From: CAZKUN01 sp964555935
GTDB lineage: Bacteria; Armatimonadota; Zipacnadia; Zipacnadales; VGFC01
Reading direction: 5' to 3'
NCBI GenBank assembly: GCA_964555935.1
Contig: CAZKUN010000079.1
Span: 1 to 34,026 of the forward strand
Length of the DNA: 34,026 bases
Below the pieces are notes generated by a model. That model ran no database searches, was not told the origin of the DNA, and was given only the letters and a program-made list of their open reading frames with translations. Of this stretch, positions 16,503 through 24,294 are shown piece by piece. Position 1 is the stretch's first letter, and every line of letters starts with the position of its first letter. Both the position numbers and the translations under genes were made by a program.

Positions 16503-18515
16503 ATGGAACGAAAGATGCGACCGCTACGAATCACGCTACTGCTACTAACAGCCAGCCTAATAGGCTCCGCCTTGGCGGGTCCGTCGCTGGGCCAAATCAA
16601 CCGTGACCCCGTGAACGAACCGGCTATGGCGCCGGACGATGACCGGCCTCAGGCCGGCAACGTTGAGCGCATCCTACCGGACCTGCTGAGGGCCGACTAC
16701 GCCGGTCCGTACCCGCTTGCGGCCCTGCGGCTAGGCCCGGAGTTTTGGGATGCGGTTGCCGCCGACGCGCCCGGTGGCGCGCGTAACAACTTGTTCCAGG
16801 GCCTGTTTGCCGGCGGTCTGCTCTTCGGCATTGGCCCGCTCGACCACCTCATCACCGTTGCCCAGCAGGCCAAGGGCGGGCCTGAGCCCGTGGCCCGCTG
16901 GGCCGCGCCGAACACCTTCGCCGCCTATCTCGAACTACAGCTGGATGAGCCGGCCGTCACGGTCACGATTCAGGGCGAATCGGCCGAGTGGGTGCGGAAG
17001 GCCTTGCGAGATTCCGATCCCGACAGCGTCATTGGCCAGCTTGAGTTCGTCTACTTCCGACTGAATCCAGGCGGCGGCAGCGCGCCCGTGCTAGCCCAGA
17101 TGGCGAGGTCCATGTCGTTGAAGGTGGGCGGCCTAACCGAAAATGTCGTGCACCGCTTCGACTGGACCAACACGCCCCAACAGCAACAGGTCTTCCCGCC
17201 GCGGCAACAGCAGATATTTGCGGACCGAGGGCCTCGGCGGCTAGGTCCATCAATCCGCTCGAGCCGCCCACTCCGAGATCGGGCGATGGGCAACCGGGGC
17301 GGATTCGGCGGAGGAGCGGGGGAGGCGGCAGGCATGGCCAGGCCGCCGGCCGATGCGGAGGCCATGGAGCCGCGCCCTGGGGAAGCCTGGGCCCCCACAG
17401 AGGCCCCGGGAGTCTACATCCAACCGGGCGCGCAGCGCTATCCGGTGGCGAGAACCGCGTCCGACGTCCCGGAGTTCGGGATTGGCGGCGACCAGCCCAT
17501 CGAGATGTATGCGGGCGTGGATCAAGTTGCCAATACCGACGGAGTTCTGACGCTAGGCTACTACACCAGCCCGCTAGGCCGCCAGGAAGTTGACGTCCTC
17601 AGCGGCGACGGAGATGTCGTGGCGCGGCTGAGATCCGGTCCAGCCTCACGCGATGGCGAGGCGATGGCCAGTTGGCGCCTGCCGAAGGCCGTCGAGCCGC
17701 CAATGGACTACGCTTTCCGCGTCCGCAACACGCTCGACACGCCAACGGGCTCGCATATCGCCGAGACGCTCGTGCCGGTCCTAAGAGACGACCCCAACGA
17801 GCCTGGGGATGTCGTCGCCCCAACGGTCGCGCCGACCGCCGCGCTGGCGGTGGCCGAGCTTTCAGTCGATGGCGACCTCCTGAACGTGCGCGCTGAGGTG
17901 CCGCCGATCTACCTTGGTCGCGAGCGCATCACGCCGAAACTGCACGTCCGCATCACAGACCACCTCGCCGAGGTCGTGAAGACCATCGAGCCCACGCCGC
18001 CGGAGGGCGATGGGAGCTACATCTTCGCCTGGGATTGCACGAACCAGGACGATGAGCGCGTGGACGACGGCAGATACCTTCTGAGGCTCGCCACCGGCAG
18101 CGAATCACTCAGCGGCACAGCCCGCTCGGAACTGCGCTACTGGGTTGACGTGCCCTTGGCCAAGACTGACGAGCGACTCTCCTTCGGCGAGGCCGCAACG
18201 GGCAACGTCCCGAGCAAGATAATGGGCACCATGCCCGGGACGCTGAGCCTCGGAGCGGATGAGCCCGCCAAGATTGCCTACTGGTTACTTGAGGCGGGAC
18301 GCATGCAGATCTCGATCATCGATAGCGACGGACGCGTGGTCCGCCACCTCATCGATGAGGACCAGGCGAAAGGCGACCACGAGACTGAGTGGGATGGTAC
18401 GGATGACGCGGGCCAGCCGATGCCCGACGGCGCTTACACCATCCACCTCGAGCAGAACACCGAAGGCGACACGGTCTGGGCGACGATCACCGTGGAATCG
18501 CGCAGGGCCGAGTAG
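16503..18515 (+). CDS. Secreted protein with FlgD-Ig-like C-terminal repeats
   Basis: About 670 residues. The start could be 16479 (GTG overlapping the anti-sigma stop), 16503 or 16515; 16503 gives a signal peptide reading MERKMRPLRITLLLLTASLI. After that come a long low-complexity stretch (Gln, Arg, Pro, Gly) and several FlgD-Ig-like units. The last one is clearest, with ISIIDSDGRVVRHLIDEDQA and ETEWDGTDDAGQPMPDGAYT. It is the third gene of the sigma/anti-sigma operon, so its expression may depend on that sigma. It is followed by a strong hairpin terminator at 18543. Confidence 0.8.
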   Translation: MERKMRPLRITLLLLTASLIGSALAGPSLGQINRDPVNEPAMAPDDDRPQAGNVERILPDLLRADYAGPYPLAALRLGPEFWDAVAADAPGGARNNLFQGLFAGGLLFGIGPLDHLITVAQQAKGGPEPVARWAAPNTFAAYLELQLDEPAVTVTIQGESAEWVRKALRDSDPDSVIGQLEFVYFRLNPGGGSAPVLAQMARSMSLKVGGLTENVVHRFDWTNTPQQQQVFPPRQQQIFADRGPRRLGPSIRSSRPLRDRAMGNRGGFGGGAGEAAGMARPPADAEAMEPRPGEAWAPTEAPGVYIQPGAQRYPVARTASDVPEFGIGGDQPIEMYAGVDQVANTDGVLTLGYYTSPLGRQEVDVLSGDGDVVARLRSGPASRDGEAMASWRLPKAVEPPMDYAFRVRNTLDTPTGSHIAETLVPVLRDDPNEPGDVVAPTVAPTAALAVAELSVDGDLLNVRAEVPPIYLGRERITPKLHVRITDHLAEVVKTIEPTPPEGDGSYIFAWDCTNQDDERVDDGRYLLRLATGSESLSGTARSELRYWVDVPLAKTDERLSFGEAATGNVPSKIMGTMPGTLSLGADEPAKIAYWLLEAGRMQISIIDSDGRVVRHLIDEDQAKGDHETEWDGTDDAGQPMPDGAYTIHLEQNTEGDTVWATITVESRRAE

Positions 18516-18542
18516 GCCTCCTATCGTCTCAACCGACTGCCA

Positions 18543-18575
18543 ACGAGCGACCGGGCCTAACGCCCGGTCGCTCGT
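18543..18575 (+). terminator. Strong rho-independent-type hairpin terminator
   Basis: ACGAGCGACCGGGC at 18543-18556 pairs perfectly over 14 bases with GCCCGGTCGCTCGT at 18562-18575 around CTAAC. It lies 28 bases after the FlgD-Ig stop. The T tract is poor (CGTTCTGT), but the stem is very stable. Confidence 0.7.
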
Positions 18576-18652
18576 CGTTCTGTCCCGATGGCAATAACCG
18601 TGCAACGCCCGAGGCGTCCATCAACACGCCGAACCAGAAGGGGTTGACACGC

Positions 18653-19122
18653 GTGGTGGCAGACCGAGGCACGTGCCCGCAGTGTGGCGAGGCCGTCTAC
18701 ACATCCGATGACCAGTGCATGTCGTGCGGCGCGGCGCTCGACGAGTCCTCCGCGCCGCCGCCCGAACCGCCGTCTGACGCGCTGCCGGAGTCACCCCCCA
18801 AGCCCACGCTGCGCCACCGCGAGGCGATTCAGAAGCAGTGGTACCACCGAGCTGTCGAGTCCTTCGGCCCCGCGTGGGACATCTTCCCATGGACAGGGCT
18901 GGTCTTCTTCGCGCTCCTGGGGATACTCGGCTTCGGGGGGGGGCGCCCGACGCGATCAAGGTCATCATCGGCGCGCTCTGGGTCATCTGGTACGTCGCGT
19001 TCTTCGCGTGGCTGATCGTCGACGTGCGCTACTTCGAGGAGGAGTGGTACTGGATACCTATCGGCTGGGCGTGCTGTGGCTACCCAATCGTGTTCATCAT
19101 CTACTGGTTCCGCACGCGTTGA
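18653..19122 (+). CDS. Zinc-ribbon membrane protein, frameshifted at a G9 tract
   Basis: The start is GTG 18653, with AAGGGG and a 9-base spacer. The N terminus has a two-CxxC zinc ribbon: CPQCGEAVYTSDDQCMSCG. It then has a Pro-rich linker, WYHRAVESFGPAWDIFPWTG and transmembrane segments. At nine G's (18935-18943) the frame breaks. The other frame then gives GGAPDAIKVIIGALWVIWYV and WIPIGWACCGYPIVFIIYWF, a good second half. One G inserted or two removed restores about 155 residues. Function is unknown; zinc-ribbon plus TM proteins are common in environmental bacteria. Confidence 0.55.
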
Positions 19123-19170
19123 GCCGCACGGACGATGCCGTCGTGGCGGACGTCTGTCGTCGTGGCTGGG

Positions 19171-19800
19171 TCACGCCGCTTGAGGTAGGGGTGGTGGGCT
19201 GGCGAAGAGCTGGACGGTGGGGGGCATTTCTGGGCTGAGCTGAGTTAGCGGGATGTCTGGTGAGGCTGCCTGTTTGCCTGCAAGTGCTGCTTGCCTATGA
19301 AGATGGTCTGCATACGCTGCGTGGACGCCATCCGCATGAGCGGCAACCGGTAGGTCTGGGGTGGCCGGAGCCGGGATAAGTCGCGCGCCGCCTGCATCGC
19401 GCAATGGCAGCGTGGGCACCGGGTCGACCGATGCGCCGACGCTCTCGACAAAGAACGATAGAGCGACAATAAACGCGACGCCGACGCCGCGAATCTGGAG
19501 CGGCCCATACCTGGCGGAGGCAACCACGGGCTCCTCGTCGGCCGGGACCGGCTGCGCCTCGCTTGCGGCGATCGCGGATACGCGATCCATAATGCTGACG
19601 GTGGCTTGTTCGAAGTATGCCTCGCCCGGGTCTTGCTCCTGTTCCTGGGCAAGCATCGCTCTGACCTGCCAAGCGGCTTCCCACGCCTGGGCACAACCTT
19701 CACAGCGGCTCATATGGCTCCTGAGTCCCTCGTCTGCGTCTTCCTCCAGGTCACCACTGAGCACATCCTGCATGAGCTCATCTGCTTTTAGGCAGGTCAT
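19171..19800 (-). CDS. Zinc-finger anti-sigma factor, membrane-anchored
   Basis: 209 residues from ATG 19800, preceded by AGGA; the sigma stop TAA is one base upstream. A C-x(n)-H-x3-C-x2-C signature is at Cys3, His29, Cys33 and Cys36. A short hydrophobic segment lies at about residues 104 to 124. The C-terminal half is Pro/Ala-rich and probably extracytoplasmic. It converges with the zinc-ribbon membrane protein gene. Confidence 0.85.
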   Translation of the reverse strand: MTCLKADELMQDVLSGDLEEDADEGLRSHMSRCEGCAQAWEAAWQVRAMLAQEQEQDPGEAYFEQATVSIMDRVSAIAASEAQPVPADEEPVVASARYGPLQIRGVGVAFIVALSFFVESVGASVDPVPTLPLRDAGGARLIPAPATPDLPVAAHADGVHAAYADHLHRQAALAGKQAASPDIPLTQLSPEMPPTVQLFASPPPLPQAA

Positions 19801-19801
19801 T

Positions 19802-20386
19802 TTAGATCCTGCTCCCCTCTTCGACATAGTCGCGAAGTTCTTCCCGCAGGCGCATGCGCGCCCGGTGCAGTGTTGACTTGACAGCGCCTTCGCTGCACTG
19901 CATCAGTTCCGCGACCTCGGTTATTTTCAGTCCCTCTACTTCAAACAGCACCAAAGCGGCGCGCTGCCGGTCGGGCAGGCGGCTGATAGCGTCTTGGAGT
20001 TCGCACCGCAACTCGCCGTTCTGCGTGTATTTCTCAGGCATGACGGCGGCGGTCGCCGGGGCAGTCTCCAGGCGCGTGTCTTCTACGTGTTCCCACGCGA
20101 CGCGGTGCTCTCGCTTCGCGCGACGCTGCCGATCGAGGCAGAGGTTAGCCGCGATCGTGTACAGCCAGTTGGAGAACGGGCGCTTGAGGTCGAAACGACG
20201 CAGGTTCGTGTAGGCGCGCACGAACGTCTCTTGGAGGACGTCGTCCGCGTCTTCGTGCTTCTGGGTCATGCGATACGCGAGGCTATAGATCCGCCGGCGG
20301 TGCCGCTCGACCAGCTCTTCGAAGGCTCGCAAGTCTCCCGCCTGCGCTCGGGCGACCAACGAGCTGTCTTTGCCCAACATAATCAT
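19802..20386 (-). CDS. ECF RNA polymerase sigma factor
   Basis: 194 residues from ATG 20386 (GTG-free; ATG 20380 is an equally plausible start). Region 2 includes AFEELVERHRRRIYSLAYRM and DADDVLQETFVRAYTNLRRF. Region 4 includes SRLPDRQRAALVLFEVEGLK and QCSEGAVKSTLHRARMRLRE. Different from the sigma at 15086. A candidate ECF promoter lies 35 bases upstream. It is coupled to the anti-sigma gene by a 1-base gap (TAAAATG). Confidence 0.92.
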   Translation of the reverse strand: MIMLGKDSSLVARAQAGDLRAFEELVERHRRRIYSLAYRMTQKHEDADDVLQETFVRAYTNLRRFDLKRPFSNWLYTIAANLCLDRQRRAKREHRVAWEHVEDTRLETAPATAAVMPEKYTQNGELRCELQDAISRLPDRQRAALVLFEVEGLKITEVAELMQCSEGAVKSTLHRARMRLREELRDYVEEGSRI

Positions 20387-20420
20387 CGCCCCTCTGCGTT
20401 ACGCCGCTTTCTTGGGGTAG

Positions 20421-20445
20421 TACGTCAGAACCCCGAAAAGGTTTG
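20421..20445 (-). promoter_or_regulatory. Possible ECF-type autoregulatory promoter, AAC-N16-CGTA
   Basis: On the minus strand, CAAAC at 20445-20441 and CGTA at 20424-20421 are separated by 16 bases. This matches the AAC/CGT layout of many ECF promoters, with the start codon about 35 bases downstream. Autoregulation is inference. Confidence 0.4.
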
Positions 20446-20492
20446 CTGCCCCCCGAAGTTTTTTTCATCGCCCATCCATCAGCCGCGTGGCA

Positions 20493-20509
20493 ACGGGCTT
20501 CCAGCCCGT
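20493..20509. repeat. Hairpin ACGGGCT-TCC-AGCCCGT
   Basis: Perfect 7-bp palindrome with a 3-base loop. It directly abuts the left copy of the 62-bp direct repeat, so two hairpins lie next to each other. Confidence 0.5.
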
Positions 20510-20567
20510 CGGCCGTCCGCCGTCTCGTAGCATGAGCTTCCCAGCTCATGCAGCCTCGCCTTCCGCC
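20506..20567. repeat. 62-bp direct repeat, left copy, with GTAG-footed hairpin
   Basis: Differs from 21785-21846 at one base only (20542 and 21821). It contains GTAG at 20527-20530 and a CATGAGCT/AGCTCATG hairpin around 20531-20550. The two copies flank the gp19-like gene. Confidence 0.8.
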
Positions 20568-20630
20568 CCCCGTTCCGCCGCCGTCAGCAGATCAGTCACC
20601 CCTACCAGACCGAATCCCGATAGCCGGCGG

Positions 20631-21629
20631 TCATTCGGCGAGCCGAGTGAAGGCCATTCCCTCGCAGCGCAGTTCCACGGTGAAACTGGCCAACTCAGCC
20701 TGGTTGGCAGTCGAGACGACTTCGTAGACGAAGGGGGTGAGACCTGACAGGGCCACCCGCGCCAGCGCGGTCTTCATGTCCGGAGCCAGGAAGGTGATGA
20801 CGCCATCGAACGCCTGCGGGTTGGCCCCTAGTTTCATAGCCTGGTCGAACCACGCCTGCCACGACGCCGAATCCGCCGTCGAGATGGTCAGCTTGATATT
20901 GGGGATCTCGACCTTGGTCGGATGGAGCGCGGGTTCCCGGAACTGGCCGACCTCATCCTTGGTAACCGCCTGCTTCCAGGTGAACGAGTCGATCTTCGAC
21001 ACGAGATCGCAAGGGAAGTCCCCGACTTCAATCCGGAAGTTGGAGCAGAGCCACTGCTTGCGTCGGTCAGCACCTTCGCCCTTGATCGTCTGGCCCGTGC
21101 CCGGCCCGGAGATCATCTTCTCGGGGGCGAGCTTGACGGTCATATACGCGGGGTCCTTGCTCGATCCGTCCAGCTCCGGGAAGGTCACCTCTACGATGCG
21201 GGCGTCGCGGAACTCGCGGACGCTCTTCGACTGCATATCGAAGTCGACAGCGTGAATCTGCCCGGTCCTGCGGGCAAACTCGCCATCGAAGGCCATTTCA
21301 ATCCACTCATAGAAGGCCTCGGACATGCCCATGCCGACGTCGATGGCGACGGGCTTGATGGCGAGTAACTTGGCGTTCCTCCTCAGCGTCCTGCGTGGGC
21401 CTAGATCGTGGGTCGCGGGATCCGTTCGGACGATCCCGCCGGACACGGACTTCAGAAACCCCATCACCTCGCCATCCATCAGAAGGGCGAACCGCCCGCC
21501 CGCGTAGGAGGACGCCTGCCCCGAGACGGTCGCGCGCTCGGGCGCCCGTCGCCCCTGCACGTAGGCGAATGTCGAGATGAGAATAGCCCCCACCACAACC
21601 GGCCAAGTGCGCCAGAATCGGTTTCCCAT
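20631..21629 (-). CDS. Membrane-anchored protein with two tandem T4 gp19 (phage tail tube)-like domains
   Basis: 332 residues from ATG 21629, with AAGGAGG and a 7-base spacer. The N terminus MGNRFWRTWPVVVGAILIST is a signal or membrane anchor. Domain 1 includes ALLMDGEVMGFLKSVSGGIV and GMSEAFYEWIEMAFDGEFAR, then FPELDGSSKDPAYMTVKLAP. Domain 2 includes WLCSNFRIEVGDFPCDL, PNIKLTISTADSASWQAWF and FTVELRCEGMAF. These patterns fit the gp19 tail-tube fold used in phage and contractile injection systems. No other tail genes are nearby, so prophage origin is not supported. Confidence 0.6.
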   Translation of the reverse strand: MGNRFWRTWPVVVGAILISTFAYVQGRRAPERATVSGQASSYAGGRFALLMDGEVMGFLKSVSGGIVRTDPATHDLGPRRTLRRNAKLLAIKPVAIDVGMGMSEAFYEWIEMAFDGEFARRTGQIHAVDFDMQSKSVREFRDARIVEVTFPELDGSSKDPAYMTVKLAPEKMISGPGTGQTIKGEGADRRKQWLCSNFRIEVGDFPCDLVSKIDSFTWKQAVTKDEVGQFREPALHPTKVEIPNIKLTISTADSASWQAWFDQAMKLGANPQAFDGVITFLAPDMKTALARVALSGLTPFVYEVVSTANQAELASFTVELRCEGMAFTRLAE

Positions 21630-21784
21630 TGCAGATCCTCCTTGCACTCCAGGCTCGCGCTCAATGGGCGGATGAGTCGCCACCACCCACCTTGCTCCTT
21701 CCAACACCTGCGGGACTCGGATTGCCCATGTCAAGATGGGTAGCCAGTCCGTTGGTTGAACAGTCGGCCATTGGTTCCACTGGT

Positions 21785-21846
21785 CCGTCGGCCGTCCGCC
21801 GTCTCGTAGCATGAGCTTCCTAGCTCATGCAGCCTCGCCTTCCGCC
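21785..21846. repeat. 62-bp direct repeat, right copy, overlapping the membrane protein's stop codon
   Basis: Right partner of 20506-20567. Contains GTAG at 21806-21809 and a CATGAGCT/AGCTCATG hairpin at 21810-21829. The TGA stop of the neighbouring minus-strand gene (21825-21827) lies inside this hairpin. Confidence 0.8.
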
Positions 21847-22536
21847 GCTGCCTTCTCCGCCGCCGAAAGCCTATTCGCCAGCACCAGCGCAACCAACGGA
21901 AGCAGCGGACATAGACCGATGAGACTGGTGGACGCGTAGGCCTGAGTCGCCCCGAACGCGAGGTCATATAGACTCGCCCCCGGGGCCATCCGCGCAAGAA
22001 GGCCAAGCCACCAGGATGCCGCCGACATCAACCACAAACCCGATCAGCGCCCCCTTCCAGAGGCGCCCACGCCGCCCGTCGGCCGCCCGCCCGAGCCAAA
22101 GCCCGAATGCCGCGCTCACGATCCCCATCGCCACCATCTCGGCAACCACTTGACCTGGCACATACAGACTGAGGGGCCAAAACGGTGGCCACACGCTGAG
22201 CACTGTCGCGAGAGGCACGAGACCGCGCGCCACGCCCATTCCAAGGCCCCACCTCAGCCAGCGTGGGATGCCCGGCGCCATCCTGTCAGACATCATCGCG
22301 CCGAGGCCAAGCAACCCACCGGCCAAACACGCCGGTGCGACCGTCATGAACAGGATGCTCGGCGAAACGCCCGATGCGCCAGCGAACTGAGCCGCCGAAA
22401 CCACTCCAGCCACCAATCCCGCTCCCGCGCACCAGACAGGCGTCACCCACGGCAGCGCCGCCGAGCCCTCCGCCTCCGCTCGCCCAGTCATCGGCGGCGG
22501 CGGCAGCTCAGCCCCCGCATCGTGCCTATCGGTCAT
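21825..22536 (-). CDS. Polytopic membrane protein, frameshifted near 22000-22015
   Basis: Start is ATG 22536, with GGAGG and a 9-base spacer. It has an acidic/Pro-rich N terminus and about five or six hydrophobic segments, such as GLVAGVVSAAQFAGASG and MTVAPACLAGGLLGLGAMM. The first frame runs to GFVVDVGGILVAWPSC and then ends in TCADGPGG-like nonsense. One base removed around 22000-22015 gives a frame continuing LGLLARMAPGASLYDLAFG and LCPLLPLVALVLANRLSAAE to TGA 21825. The repaired length is about 236 residues. The family is not recognised. Confidence 0.5.
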
Positions 22537-22540
22537 GCCT

Positions 22541-22600
22541 GCCGTCCTCCCCGGCGTTACCCCCGACGTCAGCCCTGCCGTCACCCCTGACGTTACCCCC
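22541..22600. repeat. Five tandem 12-bp repeats upstream of the membrane protein
   Basis: Units starting at 22541, 22553, 22565, 22577 and 22589 follow a G(A/C)CGT(T/C)ACCCC(C/T) pattern, the first and third being divergent. On the minus strand they read GVTSGVTAGLTSGVT, in frame with the membrane protein but upstream of its likely ATG. They may be an unstable N-terminal extension or a binding-site array in the divergent promoter region. Confidence 0.6.
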
Positions 22601-22661
22601 GTTCTCTCGTCCCCGTCAACTCTCACACTCCCCAAGACTACCCACGCCCTTGGGAATCGGT

Positions 22662-22667
22662 TATAAT
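22662..22667 (+). promoter_or_regulatory. Consensus -10 element (TATAAT) for greA
   Basis: Perfect TATAAT, about 70 bases before the greA start. No good -35 hexamer lies 17 bases upstream, so activation or an extended element may be needed. Confidence 0.4.
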
Positions 22668-22734
22668 CGCGTGTCGTACGTGCGAGCGATGCGAGTGGAT
22701 GCGACTCCACTCCGCAGATATGGGTGGGAGCAAG

Positions 22735-23217
22735 ATGCCGAGACAGTTTCCGATGACGGAGCAGGGCAAGCAGGACATGGCGAAGCAACTCGAGGCGCTC
22801 AGAGATAAGCGCCTGGTCATCGCGCAGCAGATCAAGGAAGCACGCGCGCTGGGTGACCTCTCTGAGAACGCGGACTACGATGAGGCCAAGTACCAGCAGG
22901 CCATGAACGAGGGCCAGATCGCCGAGTTTGAGGTGATTCTCAACAACGTTGAGATCGTCTCTGACGTTTGCCAGGACGGCGACTGCGCGGGGCTGTTCAC
23001 AACGGTCACGCTGCTGGACATGGACTATGATGACGAGTTCGAGTATACGATCGTGCCGCCGTTCGAGGCCGACCACCGGGGCGGGCTGATCTCGATGGAT
23101 TCACCCATCGCCGAGGGTCTGATGGACAAGAGCGAGGGCGATGAGGTCGCGATCGAGACACCCGGGGGCACGACGAACCTGCGCGTTCTGGGCTTGCGCC
23201 CTCGCGACGCCAAGTAG
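22735..23217 (+). CDS. greA: Transcription elongation factor GreA
   Basis: About 160 residues from ATG 22735, with GGGAG upstream and a short 4-base spacer; ATG 22720 and 22753 are alternatives. The N-terminal coiled-coil motif LGDLSENADYDEAKYQQAMN is characteristic of GreA/GreB, with the acidic Asp/Glu tip that enters the RNA polymerase secondary channel. The C-terminal globular domain ends ETPGGTTNLRVLGLRPRDAK. It rescues backtracked RNA polymerase by RNA cleavage. A GC hairpin with a GU pair follows at 23230-23248. Confidence 0.92.
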   Translation: MPRQFPMTEQGKQDMAKQLEALRDKRLVIAQQIKEARALGDLSENADYDEAKYQQAMNEGQIAEFEVILNNVEIVSDVCQDGDCAGLFTTVTLLDMDYDDEFEYTIVPPFEADHRGGLISMDSPIAEGLMDKSEGDEVAIETPGGTTNLRVLGLRPRDAK

Positions 23218-23229
23218 CCGCTGCACTGC

Positions 23230-23248
23230 CGTTCGGAGGGGCCGAATG
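23230..23248 (+). terminator. Possible greA terminator hairpin
   Basis: CGTTCGG and CCGAATG form a 7-bp stem with one G-U pair around AGGGG; no T tract follows. It could also be part of the repeat cluster that begins at 23255. Confidence 0.3.
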
Positions 23249-23254
23249 GGGGAT

Positions 23255-23287
23255 GTTCGTGGCGCAGGCATTCCTGCCTGCGGTCGT
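23255..23287. repeat. 33-bp hairpin repeat, copy 2 (GGCGCAGGCATTCCTGCC family)
   Basis: Same hairpin as 9048-9080, with one change. It lies between greA and the isomerase-like gene. Confidence 0.6.
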
Positions 23288-23345
23288 CCCATCCGGCCCG
23301 TCGCCACGAAGACGCACTACCAAGCCAACGAAGGGACCAACCGCG

Positions 23346-24155
23346 ATGAAGCTGAGTTTCATGACTTGGGCGTGTCCGGATTGGGATATCAACCAGATCA
23401 TCACCGGCGCCATTCGATACGGATACGACGGCGTCGAGCCACGAGTAGAGGCGAAGCAGAAGCACGGCATCGACTTGGAGTTGAAGAAGAAGGACCGCAA
23501 GGAGATCCGGCAGCAGTTCGAGGACTGCGGCTTGGATATCAGCTGCCTGGCGACATCGCGGACATACTCATCCGCCGACGCCTCCGAGCGCGCCGAGAGC
23601 GTCGAGTTGACGAAAAAGTACGTCGACCTCGCCGCTGACATGGGCTGCCCGACCATCCGCGTGTTTGGCGGAGGCCTCCCCGAAGGCGTGGAGCGGCCCG
23701 ACGCGCACAAGTACGTTGCTGAGTGCCTGCGCGAGTGCGGCGAGCATGCCAAGTCCCGCAAGGTGTTCGTTTGCCTGGAGACGCATGATTCCTTCAGCCG
23801 GGCCGAGCACTGCGTGGAGACGGTGAAGCTTGCCGACCACCCCAACGTGCAAATCGTCTGGGACTTCATGCATCCATTCCGCGCTGGCAACTCTCATGCA
23901 GAGGCGTTTGAACTGGTGAAACCATACGTGAAGCACTGCCACGTTCACGACGGCTCCCTGCCGGAGGGTCCGAGCGGCCCCGTCTCGCTCGCGCTGATGG
24001 GCGACGGCGACATTCCGCACGACGAGCCGGTGAAGCTGCTGGCGTCGATCGACTTCGAAGGCCATCTCTCGGGCGAGTGGATCAGCTTCCTTCCCGCCGA
24101 CGAGGTGCTGCCACACGACGCGCGGATGCTCCGGATGTACATCGAAGAGGCCTAG
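23346..24155 (+). CDS. Sugar phosphate isomerase/epimerase-like TIM barrel protein
   Basis: 269 residues from ATG 23346, with GAAGGGA and a 9-base spacer. It opens MKLSFMTWACPDWDINQIIT, followed by GYDGVEPRVEAKQKHGI. Later it has VCLETHDSFSRAEHCVET and VQIVWDFMHPFRAGNSHAEA, then HVHDGS, giving the Glu, Asp/His, His and Glu (HLSGEW) metal ligand pattern of the xylose isomerase-like superfamily. The substrate is unknown. The downstream RAYT element begins 44 bases after the stop. Confidence 0.85.
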   Translation: MKLSFMTWACPDWDINQIITGAIRYGYDGVEPRVEAKQKHGIDLELKKKDRKEIRQQFEDCGLDISCLATSRTYSSADASERAESVELTKKYVDLAADMGCPTIRVFGGGLPEGVERPDAHKYVAECLRECGEHAKSRKVFVCLETHDSFSRAEHCVETVKLADHPNVQIVWDFMHPFRAGNSHAEAFELVKPYVKHCHVHDGSLPEGPSGPVSLALMGDGDIPHDEPVKLLASIDFEGHLSGEWISFLPADEVLPHDARMLRMYIEEA

Positions 24156-24199
24156 AGATACGAGGGCGGGCCGGATGGCGGCTGTCGCCCGTGCCCGTC

Positions 24200-24284
24200 G
24201 TAGGTCGGATCTCCAGATCCGACGCTGTAATCCGTTCCCGCCGGCGTAGGACACGGCCGTGTCGGATCTGGAGATCCGACCTAC
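24200..24284. repeat. Left inverted REP pair with a nested GTAG hairpin
   Basis: REP at 24200-24223 (GTAG foot, stem GTCGGATCT/AGATCCGAC) and inverted REP at 24261-24284. Between them a second GTAG begins at 24246 with a perfect GACACGG-CCGTGTC palindrome to 24263. Confidence 0.85.
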
Positions 24285-24294
24285 GGGAGGACGT

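Noticed and set aside
20631..21629. Prophage tail module
   Set aside because: No sheath, baseplate, portal or terminase genes nearby, and the protein has an N-terminal membrane anchor.
22541..22600. CRISPR array
   Set aside because: The 12-bp units are too short and have no spacers.
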